From IMG/VR virus record IMGVR_UViG_3300038428_000826, positions 1 to 42,826 of that record: a stretch of DNA of 42,826 nt, one strand, 5' to 3'. Shown here one piece after another: positions 8,149 through 16,134 of the stretch (within the stretch, counting starts at the first letter, position 1; each line of letters starts with the position of its first letter). The DNA comes from a virus. Both the position numbers and the translations under genes were made by a program. The notes under the pieces are model-generated. The model worked only from the letters and a program-made list of their open reading frames with translations. It did not search any database and was not told the origin of the DNA.

Positions 8149-8940
8149 TCACGTTGTCGGGCTAAACTCGAACGTCTTGGGGAAATAGTCTATGTCGCCG
8201 CCATCCATATCAACGGCTCTCCGTAGTACCTGACAGTAATACCCTGATCCATCACTCCCCATCAACACCACCGATCCGCCCGGCGTTAATGAAACCTGGA
8301 ACGTATTGGTCAGAGGATTGATCACATAATAGACCTGGAGCGGGTCCAATCCCGACGGTATCGAAGCTCCAGAAAACATGATGGTAGAATTGCCCACCAA
8401 CCCATGATTGCTTGCGGTCACTGTATTGCCAGAGTTCTGCATCGTACAGGCCACGTCTGCCATTTTCCAGCCGGCAGCGTTGAGAACTTGATGGACAGCT
8501 TCACCGTCACTCATCACGGTCTTGTGATCCATATCCTGCACTACTATGGTCTTGGTTAGCAGATCAATTCCGTCCGTAGCATAGAAATAAATGTTCTGCT
8601 TATCCTTGATCGGGTAGGCTGTAATTCGATTAAGAAACCCATAGAACAGCGTGTATGTCGTTCCGTTAAAAGTGGCCTGGGCCATCACCGGCAACCATAG
8701 CCTGATCTTGCCGACCAGATCGCCAGTGATGGTAGTCGGGTAATATCTGCCAGCAAAGTTATTGAGCACCATCTCCATCGTCGCGGCAGGATAGGTATTG
8801 GCGTCCCTATCCTTGCCTCTTGATATGCTCAGGTGCTTAACATCGCCTGTTATATCGTCATAGGACTGTGTAAAATCGTGGACGCCCGCCCAGTCAGCAC
8901 AATCCCAATCCACGTAGATTTTATAGACAGGCAAGTTCAT
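8149..8940 (-). CDS. tail-tip protein (Dit/Tal-like N-terminal part)
   Basis: This encodes 263 aa. The N-terminal part has the look of a siphophage tail-tip hub (Val-Asp-Trp start, LSISRGKDRDANTYPAAT, then LNNFAGRYYPTT). The C-terminal ~80 aa are a beta domain (SGNTVTASNHGL, MFSG, YYVINPLTNTFQVS) shared with the 6400-7956 protein. It ends FEFSPTT, which is where homologous proteins would run on into the module encoded by the next gene. It overlaps the tape measure gene by 4 bp. Confidence 0.65.
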   Translation of the reverse strand: MNLPVYKIYVDWDCADWAGVHDFTQSYDDITGDVKHLSISRGKDRDANTYPAATMEMVLNNFAGRYYPTTITGDLVGKIRLWLPVMAQATFNGTTYTLFYGFLNRITAYPIKDKQNIYFYATDGIDLLTKTIVVQDMDHKTVMSDGEAVHQVLNAAGWKMADVACTMQNSGNTVTASNHGLVGNSTIMFSGASIPSGLDPLQVYYVINPLTNTFQVSLTPGGSVVLMGSDGSGYYCQVLRRAVDMDGGDIDYFPKTFEFSPTT

Positions 8941-10241
8941 AAATGCCCTCCGACCGAATAGTAGTTAGTCTCAGTTGGCGGGTGTACCCTGCGGCGATTC
9001 TCCTCGTTAAGTATGCGTTGAAGGTCTCTGACCAGCCCCCGCTTAGAAATTTCATCGCCCATGTAATTCCCGACGTTCACAGTGAGCGAGCTTCCTATGC
9101 CGCCCGCTTGACCGATCGGAGTTATCGCCTCGGGACCGTTCTCGCCGACCATTGCAAGCTGAGGGTTCCAGGCGATCCCGCCGGTCGCATAGCCGGGAAT
9201 CTTAGCGGCGCCCTGCTGAGAGGCGGCTCTCTGAGCTACGCCTGGGGCAAGTTGCAAGCCTGGGCCGTTAGCCATGCCATAAATTGCATTGTTGACAGCC
9301 GCCGCCGCTGTACCTGGCATAGTCACCACTTCCTCAGTCTTGGCGAGGAGCCATGCTAGTGCCTCTGTCAGCTTCACCACAACGTCAACAATCTCCTCGA
9401 ATGACTTAATAACTTCTGGATTGTTCTTAATGAAATCGCTGAAATCGTGTGCCAGCTTGACGCCCTCACTCATAAGCTCCATGATGGCCGGTTTAAGATC
9501 GCTGGTTATGATTGCTCCGGTGGACTGCATTGCGATACCGATGAGATTGGACTCGCTCTTGAGGTCATCCAGGTTCTTTATTTGGCTATCTGTCAGGCCG
9601 AACTGCTTGAGCATACCGTTCAATTTGTCCTGCTCTTTCGACCAGTTTTGCATAACAGGTATGAGGTTAGCGGCTCCTCTGCCGAATATCTCCGTCGTTA
9701 TCGTGACGCGGTCGTTGGCATTGGTCACATCTCCGATTTTGCGGAATACAGTATCAAGCTGTTCTGCGACCGGCATTAAGCTGAACTGCTGAGCGTCAAT
9801 GCCGAGCCTGTCCAGGCCATTTTTAAGAAGTGAGGAGCCAGCGTTGGCTTTGCCCGAGGCATCGTTCAAGGTAAGCAGTGAATTGGACATAAACTTGACC
9901 GCTGGAATGAGTTGGTCGATACTACCGCCTTCCATTTGCAGGGCGTAGCCAAATTTCTGCACGTCAGTGGTTGACATACTGAGGGTTTGAGAGGCTACGG
10001 CAATACTATGCCCATACTCCTCGGCTTTAGCGGCTACTTCCCCCATTTGCTCGCCGACCCGCATAATGTCCTGAATGATCTGCTGAGCGGCCATAAATGA
10101 CATCGAGATCGCCCCAGTAGACAAGGCTTGAAATCCAGACTGCGCTTTTTCGCAATTTCCTTTGAGCTGATTTAATGCAGCGTTGACTTCATCAAATCGG
10201 GCGTTAATATCTACTGTCAATTCTGCGAGTGTCTGTGCCAT
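8937..10241 (-). CDS. tape measure protein
   Basis: This encodes 434 aa, which is short for a tape measure. The N-terminal half is helical with phage-TMP-like sequence. There is a hydrophobic Ala-rich segment around 285-325, and the C-terminus carries GYATGGIAWNP and VGENGPEAI, a hallmark of TMP C-termini. It scaffolds tail tube assembly and sets tail length. At the usual ~0.15 nm per residue the tail would be only about 65 nm. It lies directly after the frameshifted chaperones, the canonical position. Confidence 0.85.
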   Translation of the reverse strand: MAQTLAELTVDINARFDEVNAALNQLKGNCEKAQSGFQALSTGAISMSFMAAQQIIQDIMRVGEQMGEVAAKAEEYGHSIAVASQTLSMSTTDVQKFGYALQMEGGSIDQLIPAVKFMSNSLLTLNDASGKANAGSSLLKNGLDRLGIDAQQFSLMPVAEQLDTVFRKIGDVTNANDRVTITTEIFGRGAANLIPVMQNWSKEQDKLNGMLKQFGLTDSQIKNLDDLKSESNLIGIAMQSTGAIITSDLKPAIMELMSEGVKLAHDFSDFIKNNPEVIKSFEEIVDVVVKLTEALAWLLAKTEEVVTMPGTAAAAVNNAIYGMANGPGLQLAPGVAQRAASQQGAAKIPGYATGGIAWNPQLAMVGENGPEAITPIGQAGGIGSSLTVNVGNYMGDEISKRGLVRDLQRILNEENRRRVHPPTETNYYSVGGHL

Positions 10242-10525
10242 TACTTTACAACCTCAAAATAAGTCTGCCATTGCTTTACGACCTCCAGCATCTCCTCGGG
10301 CGTCTGCTGGCGATTCTCAACTTCGGGGCATGGCAAAAAGTCGCCTGGCTTATAAGGACGTGAATTCTTGCCGCGGAATAGGTTCGCTACTACGCAGCAA
10401 ATGACTGCCGATCTTAGATTCTCAAGTCGGAGACTGGCCTCACGGCGATCCACCAGGGCATCGAAATCTCGGAGCGTGAGGGTCCAGAATTCTCTATCGG
10501 TAAGGCCGAGATCGTATCTCCCCAT
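10241..10525 (-). CDS. tail assembly chaperone, T frame (reached by -1 frameshift)
   Basis: The ATG-initiated part encodes 94 aa (MGRYDLGLTDREFWTLTLRDF). The family signature actually begins upstream of the ATG: GWTTLWAMGRYDLGLT is in frame and open back to the slippery site at 10561-10567. I therefore read this as the T domain of a G-T fusion of about 221 aa, made by -1 frameshifting from the 10555-10905 gene, rather than as an independent gene. It assists tail tube and tape-measure assembly. Confidence 0.75.
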   Translation of the reverse strand: MGRYDLGLTDREFWTLTLRDFDALVDRREASLRLENLRSAVICCVVANLFRGKNSRPYKPGDFLPCPEVENRQQTPEEMLEVVKQWQTYFEVVK

Positions 10526-10554
10526 CGCCCACAGCGTCGTCCAGCCGAGAGGCT

Positions 10555-10905
10555 CTACGCTTTTGGGTCTGTGGGTTCCTTCGGGTCCGGCATATCATTC
10601 TTGACAAGCTGAGCTACGGCCAAATATACAGGGAGCAGGTCTTTGAAATTTATCAGGTTGCTGACCTGATCAACTGAAAGAACAAAAGGCTCTGTATAGT
10701 CATTTTCCCAGCGTCCGCCGATCTGTCTGACATTAAGGCAAGCCCATAGAAGCCATGCGAGCTGGTCCGGCGCCAGCTCCGCGATGTTGAATCTGCCTAG
10801 CAGGTTTATGCCGGTAATCTCGTGGAACTTTCTCATCGCCATAAGTGACAGGAGCATTGGACGCTCCTGGTCTAACTTTATGTAAACAACACGGTCACTA
10901 TTCAT
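10555..10905 (-). CDS. tail assembly chaperone, G frame
   Basis: This encodes 116 aa. The core MRKFHEITGINLLGRF and the WLLWACL region are typical of siphophage tail assembly chaperones. It sits between the tail tube and tape measure genes. Close to its 3' end the minus-strand heptamer C-CCA-AAA (complement at 10561-10567) allows a -1 shift. A minority of ribosomes would then continue into the T frame. Confidence 0.8.
   Translation of the reverse strand: MNSDRVVYIKLDQERPMLLSLMAMRKFHEITGINLLGRFNIAELAPDQLAWLLWACLNVRQIGGRWENDYTEPFVLSVDQVSNLINFKDLLPVYLAVAQLVKNDMPDPKEPTDPKA
10561..10567 (-). promoter_or_regulatory. programmed -1 ribosomal frameshift site
   Basis: On the minus strand the heptamer CCCAAAA is read C-CCA-AAA in the G frame (…ACA GAC CCA AAA GCG TAG). 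Slipping by -1 gives AGC GTA GAG CCT…, exactly the open frame that leads into the T domain. It fits the X-XXY-YYZ rule, and the G stop codon lies two codons later. Confidence 0.8.
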
Positions 10906-10916
10906 CTTGTCTCCTT

Positions 10917-10946
10917 AAAAAAATAAGGGGAGGCTTGCGCCTCCCC
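10917..10946 (-). terminator. intrinsic terminator after tail tube gene
   Basis: The arms GGGGAGGC (10927-10934) and GCCTCCCC (10939-10946) with a TTGC loop are followed on the minus strand by TTATTTTTTT. This would keep tail tube mRNA in excess over downstream tail genes. Confidence 0.85.
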
Positions 10947-10965
10947 CCGCTTCATTGACGGATGG

Positions 10966-11688
10966 TTAGGCTGATGCCCTGGCTACCCGGACGATGTACG
11001 TCTTAGCCACCTTTCCGGTTTCCTGCACCACTACGGTGATGATGGTTATGCTTCCAGCCGCACCGAGCGCTATGGCACTCGAAGGTACTCCGCTCGACAC
11101 AACTGAGCCGTTTACGGTTATAACACCAGCCGCAGCGGTCGGGGTGATGGTAACGGACGAGACGCCGGTTAATACGGTTGCCACGTAGTCATAAACAGCG
11201 TTAGCCGGAGCAGGCACTATAACAGCGGAGTTATTCATCGCAAAGAACGGCGTAGTCAATCCGGCCGATGCGCCGACTGCTAGGACTGGCTGGCCTGTAA
11301 CATGCAGGGTTGCCGTACAATCAATTTTTACTCCGTTCTTGAGCGGGCCAGGGTAAAAGTCTGAAACCAAAGCCGAGAACGTCCAGGTCGCTGTTATCTT
11401 GGTCGGGAAAGTTACGACGAAACTATGAGCGAGACCATCCTCTAAAGCCGCCAGGAGCGCAAGCTGTCCGTTCGTGTCGCCAGCTATGAAGTTCATATCG
11501 AGCGTAACGTCCTTCGCGCTCTTGAGGCCAGCTATTGCTTCCTCGTAATAGTTAGGCGAGGCGAAGTTAGTTGCGTCCAGCATTTTGCGACTGACTGAGA
11601 CGCCGTTGACGTTGAGAACTTCAGCGATTGGGTTACCGTCTAAGGTAACTACGACGCCGAGGGCTGCAACTGCATTTGTTTGTGTCAT
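10966..11688 (-). CDS. major tail tube protein with C-terminal cadherin-like domain
   Basis: This encodes 240 aa. The N-terminal ~145 aa look like a siphophage tail tube protein (LNVNGVSVSRKMLDATNF, FSALVSDFYPGPLKNG). The C-terminal ~75 aa (VTITPTAAAGVITVNG … YIVRVARA) resemble a cadherin-like or Ig-like beta-sandwich domain of the type displayed on tail surfaces. A strong terminator follows directly, which fits a highly expressed gene. The SD is GAGG about 10 nt upstream. Confidence 0.8.
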   Translation of the reverse strand: MTQTNAVAALGVVVTLDGNPIAEVLNVNGVSVSRKMLDATNFASPNYYEEAIAGLKSAKDVTLDMNFIAGDTNGQLALLAALEDGLAHSFVVTFPTKITATWTFSALVSDFYPGPLKNGVKIDCTATLHVTGQPVLAVGASAGLTTPFFAMNNSAVIVPAPANAVYDYVATVLTGVSSVTITPTAAAGVITVNGSVVSSGVPSSAIALGAAGSITIITVVVQETGKVAKTYIVRVARASA

Positions 11689-11702
11689 TTTGTCCGTACC
11701 TC

Positions 11703-12125
11703 CTAATTTTTAACTGCCAGGACTCGATACCTGATCGGCACTTGATAGGCCCTGCTGTCCATATCGCGGGTCACGTTGCCAGTAAATTCTCGCAGGCAGC
11801 TCATACAGTCGTAGCCGGTTATAGTAAGATTGGCTCCGTCCAGAAGAGCACAAACGAGATCAGCGATGTCCATAACATCGGCGGGGCTTGTCATGCTGAA
11901 ACAATTTATGTAATAGGTTTTGTCCTCGATCCGGGCCACATCGGTCATAGTCCCTTGAGGAACTGCGCCGGTTAAATGCCCGAACGTGACATAGGGAAAA
12001 CTTGCAGATTGCGGAGCTTCCGCATCGTATATTTTAGGATCGTCAGTAGTCACTCCGAGCTTCAAATTCAATGCGGAGCTACTGCGGAGCCTGCTGGTGA
12101 ATCCTGTCGTTATCGCTTTAATCAT
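11703..12125 (-). CDS. tail completion/terminator protein (DUF3168-like)
   Basis: This encodes 140 aa. The sequence (APQSASFPYVTFGHLTG, then a helix-sheet pattern ending YRVLAVKN) is characteristic of the DUF3168 tail terminator family, which caps the tail tube and joins it to the head. Its order between the gp10-like protein and the tail tube gene is standard for HK97/SPP1-type siphophages. Confidence 0.75.
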   Translation of the reverse strand: MIKAITTGFTSRLRSSSALNLKLGVTTDDPKIYDAEAPQSASFPYVTFGHLTGAVPQGTMTDVARIEDKTYYINCFSMTSPADVMDIADLVCALLDGANLTITGYDCMSCLREFTGNVTRDMDSRAYQVPIRYRVLAVKN

Positions 12126-12519
12126 GGCACAACATCTCCGTCACTCTGCCCTTGATTCTCTCGAAGGCAGGCATTAGCCAGGGACGGGGAGCCATCGTTG
12201 CCGTCCCAAACTCAAGCGGGGCGGCGTAGTCGATCCCCCATGACCCGACTGTGCCAATGATGGCGTTTTCTTCTTCCGTGATCGTGTGCTTGACACTGCC
12301 GATCAAGGCAGAGGTATCAACCGCAGGCGGGTGGCCTGGGACGCTGGCGAAATGGTATCCCTTTGATCCTCGGGTATAGCGTCGGTCAAGATCGATCGCC
12401 GTATTCCGCATCGAATCCTTAATGTCCGTGTCCATCGTGGCACAGACTGTACTCATATTGCGCCGTACTTTGGCCTTGATCTCGGCCATGCGCTCGGGTC
12501 CGAACCAATTAACAGCCAT
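12118..12519 (-). CDS. HK97 gp10-like head-tail protein
   Basis: This encodes 133 aa. The C-terminal signature IDYAAPLEFGTATMAPRPWL matches the HK97 gp10 family (Y-x-x-x-L/V-E-F-G-T … R-P-F/W-L). It is a neck or tail connector. It overlaps the downstream gene by 8 bp. Confidence 0.8.
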   Translation of the reverse strand: MAVNWFGPERMAEIKAKVRRNMSTVCATMDTDIKDSMRNTAIDLDRRYTRGSKGYHFASVPGHPPAVDTSALIGSVKHTITEEENAIIGTVGSWGIDYAAPLEFGTATMAPRPWLMPAFERIKGRVTEMLCHD

Positions 12520-12839
12520 TACGTCACCTCAAGCAAATCAATTTGTAGGTGATGCCCCAGGTTCGAGGGATTATGAATTGAGCGAATCTGGAACGTCCGC
12601 CCTCCTAGCTTTACTTTCTGCGTCTCTGTCAGGCTGACGGACGCCAAACAGTACAGGGTATGCGTCGCATAGACGGTTAGCCTGTCCTGAGACAGCCGCC
12701 TGTTTGCACTAATGTCACTGAGACGGCCAGCGAAAGCCGTTCCCTCTGCCCATGTTTCGGCATAGCCGCCTACTCCGTCGTCCGTCCTGGTCAAGTTCAG
12801 CGGTGTAAAGCTGTCTATCAGCAGGTCCTCGAAGCTCAT
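12519..12839 (-). CDS. head-tail adaptor (SPP1 gp16/HK97 gp9-like)
   Basis: This encodes 106 aa, a beta-rich small protein. The sequence DGVGGYAETWAEGTAFAGRL is typical of phage head closure proteins of this family. It is the stopper between the portal-connector and the tail. Confidence 0.75.
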   Translation of the reverse strand: MSFEDLLIDSFTPLNLTRTDDGVGGYAETWAEGTAFAGRLSDISANRRLSQDRLTVYATHTLYCLASVSLTETQKVKLGGRTFQIRSIHNPSNLGHHLQIDLLEVT

Positions 12840-13031
12840 TTACTTATCCCTCTTGCGCTTGCCCTTTGGCGGATCTTCGTCAATTATTTCTTGAGAAATA
12901 ATCGGAGACTCGTTCACTTCTATCGCAACGTCGATATTGACCAGGCGCCGGCCCATTTCGTCGGTAACATCCTCGATCATGCCGGTCTTGTCTTTGCCAT
13001 TAACGATATAGCTTCCGTATTTGATCCTCAT
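12840..13031 (-). CDS. small connector-region protein containing a palindrome copy
   Basis: This encodes 63 aa (MRIKYGSYIVNGKDKTG…), with an AAGGAG SD and a basic C-terminal tail (KGKRKRDK). It is unrecognised, but its place between gp6-like and adaptor genes makes it a probable neck accessory. Codons for the stretch IISQEII are formed by the dispersed palindrome at 12882-12902. That DNA motif is intergenic elsewhere. Confidence 0.6.
   Translation of the reverse strand: MRIKYGSYIVNGKDKTGMIEDVTDEMGRRLVNIDVAIEVNESPIISQEIIDEDPPKGKRKRDK
12882..12902. repeat. dispersed palindrome copy 3 (parS-like, intragenic)
   Basis: This has AATTATTTCT-TG-AGAAATAAT, matching copy 1 over 21 positions. It lies inside a coding sequence and is read in frame there, so the conservation cannot come from a terminator role. 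Confidence 0.8.
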
Positions 13032-13043
13032 TTACTTCTCCTT

Positions 13044-13433
13044 TTATCCCAAGTCCGGCTGAATGGGTTGCCAGTCGTTCACAGCGTCGGCGCTTTCGAC
13101 ATCGCCGTAGGTAGTCAAGTCCAGCTCAGCCCATCCACAGACAGGCGTGGTGCCTTCTTCGTCTCGGTATTTTTGAGCCAGTGAGAGCATGTTCTGTACC
13201 TGCTTCTTCGTGTAGGCGTAGTCGCCGATCCGCTCGCTGTCGGCAGTTTGAGCCAAGGCAGCCGCCCAGGATTCAAGTGCCATAGCAGCCGCAAATCTGA
13301 GGACGCCAGAATACAGGTCAAGGAACGCCTGTATCTCGCTATCGTGGAAGTGGTACGGTGAGACGTTATCGCTGACCAGCAGTCGGACTTTGCCGATCGG
13401 AGTAGTCACATCATAAGTATCTGTATCTGCCAT
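13044..13433 (-). CDS. gp6-like head-tail connector
   Basis: This encodes 129 aa from the ATG at 13433, with GAGG 5 nt upstream; a GTG at 13439 is in frame. The sequence TPIGKVRLLVSDN followed by a helical bundle is typical of the gp6/gp15-like connector that docks below the portal. Confidence 0.8.
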   Translation of the reverse strand: MADTDTYDVTTPIGKVRLLVSDNVSPYHFHDSEIQAFLDLYSGVLRFAAAMALESWAAALAQTADSERIGDYAYTKKQVQNMLSLAQKYRDEEGTTPVCGWAELDLTTYGDVESADAVNDWQPIQPDLG

Positions 13434-13444
13434 AGTCACCTCAT

Positions 13445-13474
13445 AAAAAGAGGGGGAGCCGAAACTCCCCCTCT
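13445..13474 (-). terminator. intrinsic terminator after major capsid gene
   Basis: The 10-bp arms (plus-strand AGAGGGGGAG 13449-13458 and CTCCCCCTCT 13465-13474) are followed on the minus strand by a run of T (TTTTTAT). It lies right behind the capsid gene and ahead of the connector genes. Confidence 0.85.
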
Positions 13475-13503
13475 GCGAACATTACACTACGTGGTATGTT
13501 GGG

Positions 13504-14703
13504 TTAGCTGACTTTGCCACCCATGAAACAGCCACGCCAGTCGAGCTTGGTCACGCCAGCTATGACACGTACGCGGTAGAGGATATTGTCAGACTCGAAG
13601 TCGCCAGCCATAGGCGAGATCGGGCCACCGCCGACGGTCATTTTGTTAGAGACGTGCATCGCAATCTCGGGAACCTCATGGCCACTCATGTGAGCAAACT
13701 CCATGCAGGGCATAGCTGAAGGATCAGCGAATAGATACCAGCCGGTTTGACCGTTGGTCTTGTCGATGAACGGAAGATACGGGTCCACCACGACCTGTAG
13801 CTGTGTCTGCGCCAGGACGTTGTTCATCGGGTATGCGGTCGGAGTAGCTCCACCATTCTGGTCAACCCACATCTTCCAGGCGGACGTCACATACTCACGG
13901 GCCGGAATTTCCAGTACAGGCGGGACCACCAGAAGCCTGGCGGAGTTTTCAACCGGCTCTCCGTTCAGATCAGTGAACTGCGCCATAGCCGCCAAGCCTT
14001 TGATGAGTGCGGCGATTGACAGCGTGTCGGCGATACAGTTGATCGTATTGGTCGTACCTGCGTCGTTGGTGAGCTGGAACAGGTTGTAGGTAGTGGGGTC
14101 GGTGTACGGCCAGGGCTGAGCCGACTGCTCGTCCATGTGAGTGCCCACGTCTCCGGCATAGAGGCCGGTAGCCAGGCGGGACTCGGTGCGGATGGCCGCA
14201 GTAGCAAACCTGGTCGGTGTGTCCTGTAGAGCGCCCAGGTCATCGTTGACTATGGACTCCCAATCGATCTCGAACCTGCGACCGTATTTCTTTGCCCTGA
14301 TAGGATAGCGGATCGTGTCACGTCCGCCCAGAGGATACTCGCCTTTCTCTGGAACCACGTCCAGATTGTTGTCGGAACCCCAGACACGGAAGCGGTAATT
14401 GAGACGGAAATCGTTCAATACCGACTGCTTCATAAACGCTTTCCAGACCGGCGCTTTTGCCTGGTAGTTAGCCAAAAGCATACGATCCAGAACGTCGCCA
14501 AACAGCATGGGGAAGTCGGAAGTCGTCATGGCCTCTTTGAGTAAATAGGCCCGGCGGTGCGAGGGCATATTCTTGCCCGATAGGATGCTGTTTACCTCGA
14601 TGATGCGGGATTCCCAATCGGCGGGCTTGCGAGATTCCCTGATTGATTTATAGGCTTTATCCTCCGCCTCCATCACTTCTTTGAAAGTCAATTCGTCAGA
14701 CAT
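13504..14703 (-). CDS. major capsid protein
   Basis: This encodes 399 aa with an AGGAGG SD. It has an N-terminal helical region, then YRFRVWGSDNNLDVVPEKGEYPLGG and AKKYGRRFEIDWESIVNDDLGAL. These fit the HK97-fold capsid group that is encoded with a protease-scaffold protein. The C-terminal part has the expected beta and P-domain-like sequence. It lies downstream of the protease/scaffold and decoration genes and is followed by a terminator, both usual for the capsid gene. Confidence 0.8.
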   Translation of the reverse strand: MSDELTFKEVMEAEDKAYKSIRESRKPADWESRIIEVNSILSGKNMPSHRRAYLLKEAMTTSDFPMLFGDVLDRMLLANYQAKAPVWKAFMKQSVLNDFRLNYRFRVWGSDNNLDVVPEKGEYPLGGRDTIRYPIRAKKYGRRFEIDWESIVNDDLGALQDTPTRFATAAIRTESRLATGLYAGDVGTHMDEQSAQPWPYTDPTTYNLFQLTNDAGTTNTINCIADTLSIAALIKGLAAMAQFTDLNGEPVENSARLLVVPPVLEIPAREYVTSAWKMWVDQNGGATPTAYPMNNVLAQTQLQVVVDPYLPFIDKTNGQTGWYLFADPSAMPCMEFAHMSGHEVPEIAMHVSNKMTVGGGPISPMAGDFESDNILYRVRVIAGVTKLDWRGCFMGGKVS

Positions 14704-14736
14704 TCGTAAATTACCTCCTGATTAATCCTTAGTTCG

Positions 14737-15738
14737 TTAGGGTGCTACCCGGACAGTCTCGACATAGACCGTACAGCCTACGTCGCCGGATGCGGCCCTG
14801 GTCCGAACCACTCGAAGGGTGGCTCCTGCAGCGATCTTGGCGTAGGTCTGGTATATGTAACCAGCCCGAACTATGGCTGAAGCAGCAGTCCCGTTCTCAC
14901 TGATAGCTTCGGTGAGGTAATTGGAGCCTGTGCCGTTCACCAACTGGATCGAGTTAGCGGCTGAATCGGCTGACACACTGTCTTTAACGATCCAGACATC
15001 CGTGACCAGCTCCGTGTCGGTAATGGTTGTGTCGATGTTGCCGGTCGCCCCGGTCGGAATGGTTATCATGTGGACGTTAGGAATCCCACCGATGGCGTCA
15101 CCGGTCGCTACGTTCTTCGTGATAGTGCCGTCTATGGAATTAGGGCTGATCTTGCCCAGGGTGACGGCAGCGGTATTGATTGCAGCCGTCTCAACGGCCA
15201 AGGCTCCTAATTTGGTAGCAGTTACCGCTCCGGTGCCGATCTTAGCCTCTATCACTGAGCTTGAGGCCAAATCCGTCGAGCCAATGGTTCCAGTCCCGAG
15301 AGTCATAGCTCCAGGAGACTGAGTATGATAGACGCTGATCGTCTTAGTCCCGGACGAAACAGCCGCCATCGCAACGCCGAAATAGTAGCCGTTAGTCGAG
15401 AGGTTCGTAACGCCGGTGCCGTCTATGAAATAAAGGGCGTCGCCAGCGGATACCGTGCCCGAAGCGGTGACGGGCAATTTGGCGATGAACGTGCCAAAGT
15501 CTACGGTGCTCGTATTGTCGCTGGTGGAGTAGTCGGTGAGAGCTACGCCGGTCAGGTAGCCGTAGCGTACAGCGTCACCGCTGCTAGGCTGTACCGGGCT
15601 GGTGGTAGCGACCGAGATGCTCGTCGCCGGTTCATATACAATGTTGTTAGCTCCGTACTTAGCCGCCGGAGCGCAAGCCGGTATAAGCAGAACGAATACC
15701 AGCATGAAAAGCGCAAAAATTGAAAGCTTGTTTTTCAT
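14737..15738 (-). CDS. capsid decoration-like protein with a lipoprotein-type signal
   Basis: This encodes 333 aa. After residue ~25 the protein resembles DUF2190-type head decoration proteins (GDAVRYGYLTGVAL, FIAKLPVTASGTVSAGDALYF). A middle stretch follows with tail-spike-like coils (TGAVTATKLGALAVETAAI), then a C-terminal beta domain. The N-terminus is unusual: MKNKLSIFALFMLVFVLLIPAC reads as a secretory signal with a lipobox (cysteine about residue 22). The AGGAGG SD supports this start. The N-terminal region may be a recent gain or an anchor. Confidence 0.65.
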   Translation of the reverse strand: MKNKLSIFALFMLVFVLLIPACAPAAKYGANNIVYEPATSISVATTSPVQPSSGDAVRYGYLTGVALTDYSTSDNTSTVDFGTFIAKLPVTASGTVSAGDALYFIDGTGVTNLSTNGYYFGVAMAAVSSGTKTISVYHTQSPGAMTLGTGTIGSTDLASSSVIEAKIGTGAVTATKLGALAVETAAINTAAVTLGKISPNSIDGTITKNVATGDAIGGIPNVHMITIPTGATGNIDTTITDTELVTDVWIVKDSVSADSAANSIQLVNGTGSNYLTEAISENGTAASAIVRAGYIYQTYAKIAAGATLRVVRTRAASGDVGCTVYVETVRVAP

Positions 15739-15765
15739 CTTGAAAAAAACCTCCTCATATTTGAT

Positions 15766-16134
15766 CTAGCGACCGTCTGCCGCTATTTTGGCCGCCTCTT
15801 TGGACAGGCCCATGCCCTGGAAACTCTCTTCGAGAGCCTTGCGGGTTGCCTCGGTGTCGGCCTTTCCCTGCGGGCCCATGCCCTTGACCTTGCCGGATTC
15901 GGTGAGTCTGGCCACGTAGTCGGTCTCTGCCTTGATTGCCTCTTCCAGACCGACGAGAGTGGTCGCCTCTTTGAACATGGCCAGGATGCGGGCTTTTGCC
16001 GGATCGGGGAGCTTGGTTTTCTCCACCGCTTCCTTGATCTGTGCCTGAGCGGTGGCCTTTTTTAGCTCGGTGTTCTCTTTAGTGAGCTTATCGTTTGCTT
16101 CCTGCAGCTCTTTGGTCTTTTCTTCTAGTTCCAT
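15766..16134 (-). CDS. nested internal-start scaffold protein (candidate)
   Basis: An in-frame ATG at residue 379 of the protease gene is preceded by a perfect AGGAGG (complement at 16146-16151), 11 nt upstream. It would give a 122-aa scaffold-only product starting MELEEKTKEL, equal to the coiled-coil part. Nested scaffold genes of this type are known from lambda (Nu3 within C). Spacing is a little long, so this is a proposal. Confidence 0.5.
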   Translation of the reverse strand: MELEEKTKELQEANDKLTKENTELKKATAQAQIKEAVEKTKLPDPAKARILAMFKEATTLVGLEEAIKAETDYVARLTESGKVKGMGPQGKADTEATRKALEESFQGMGLSKEAAKIAADGR

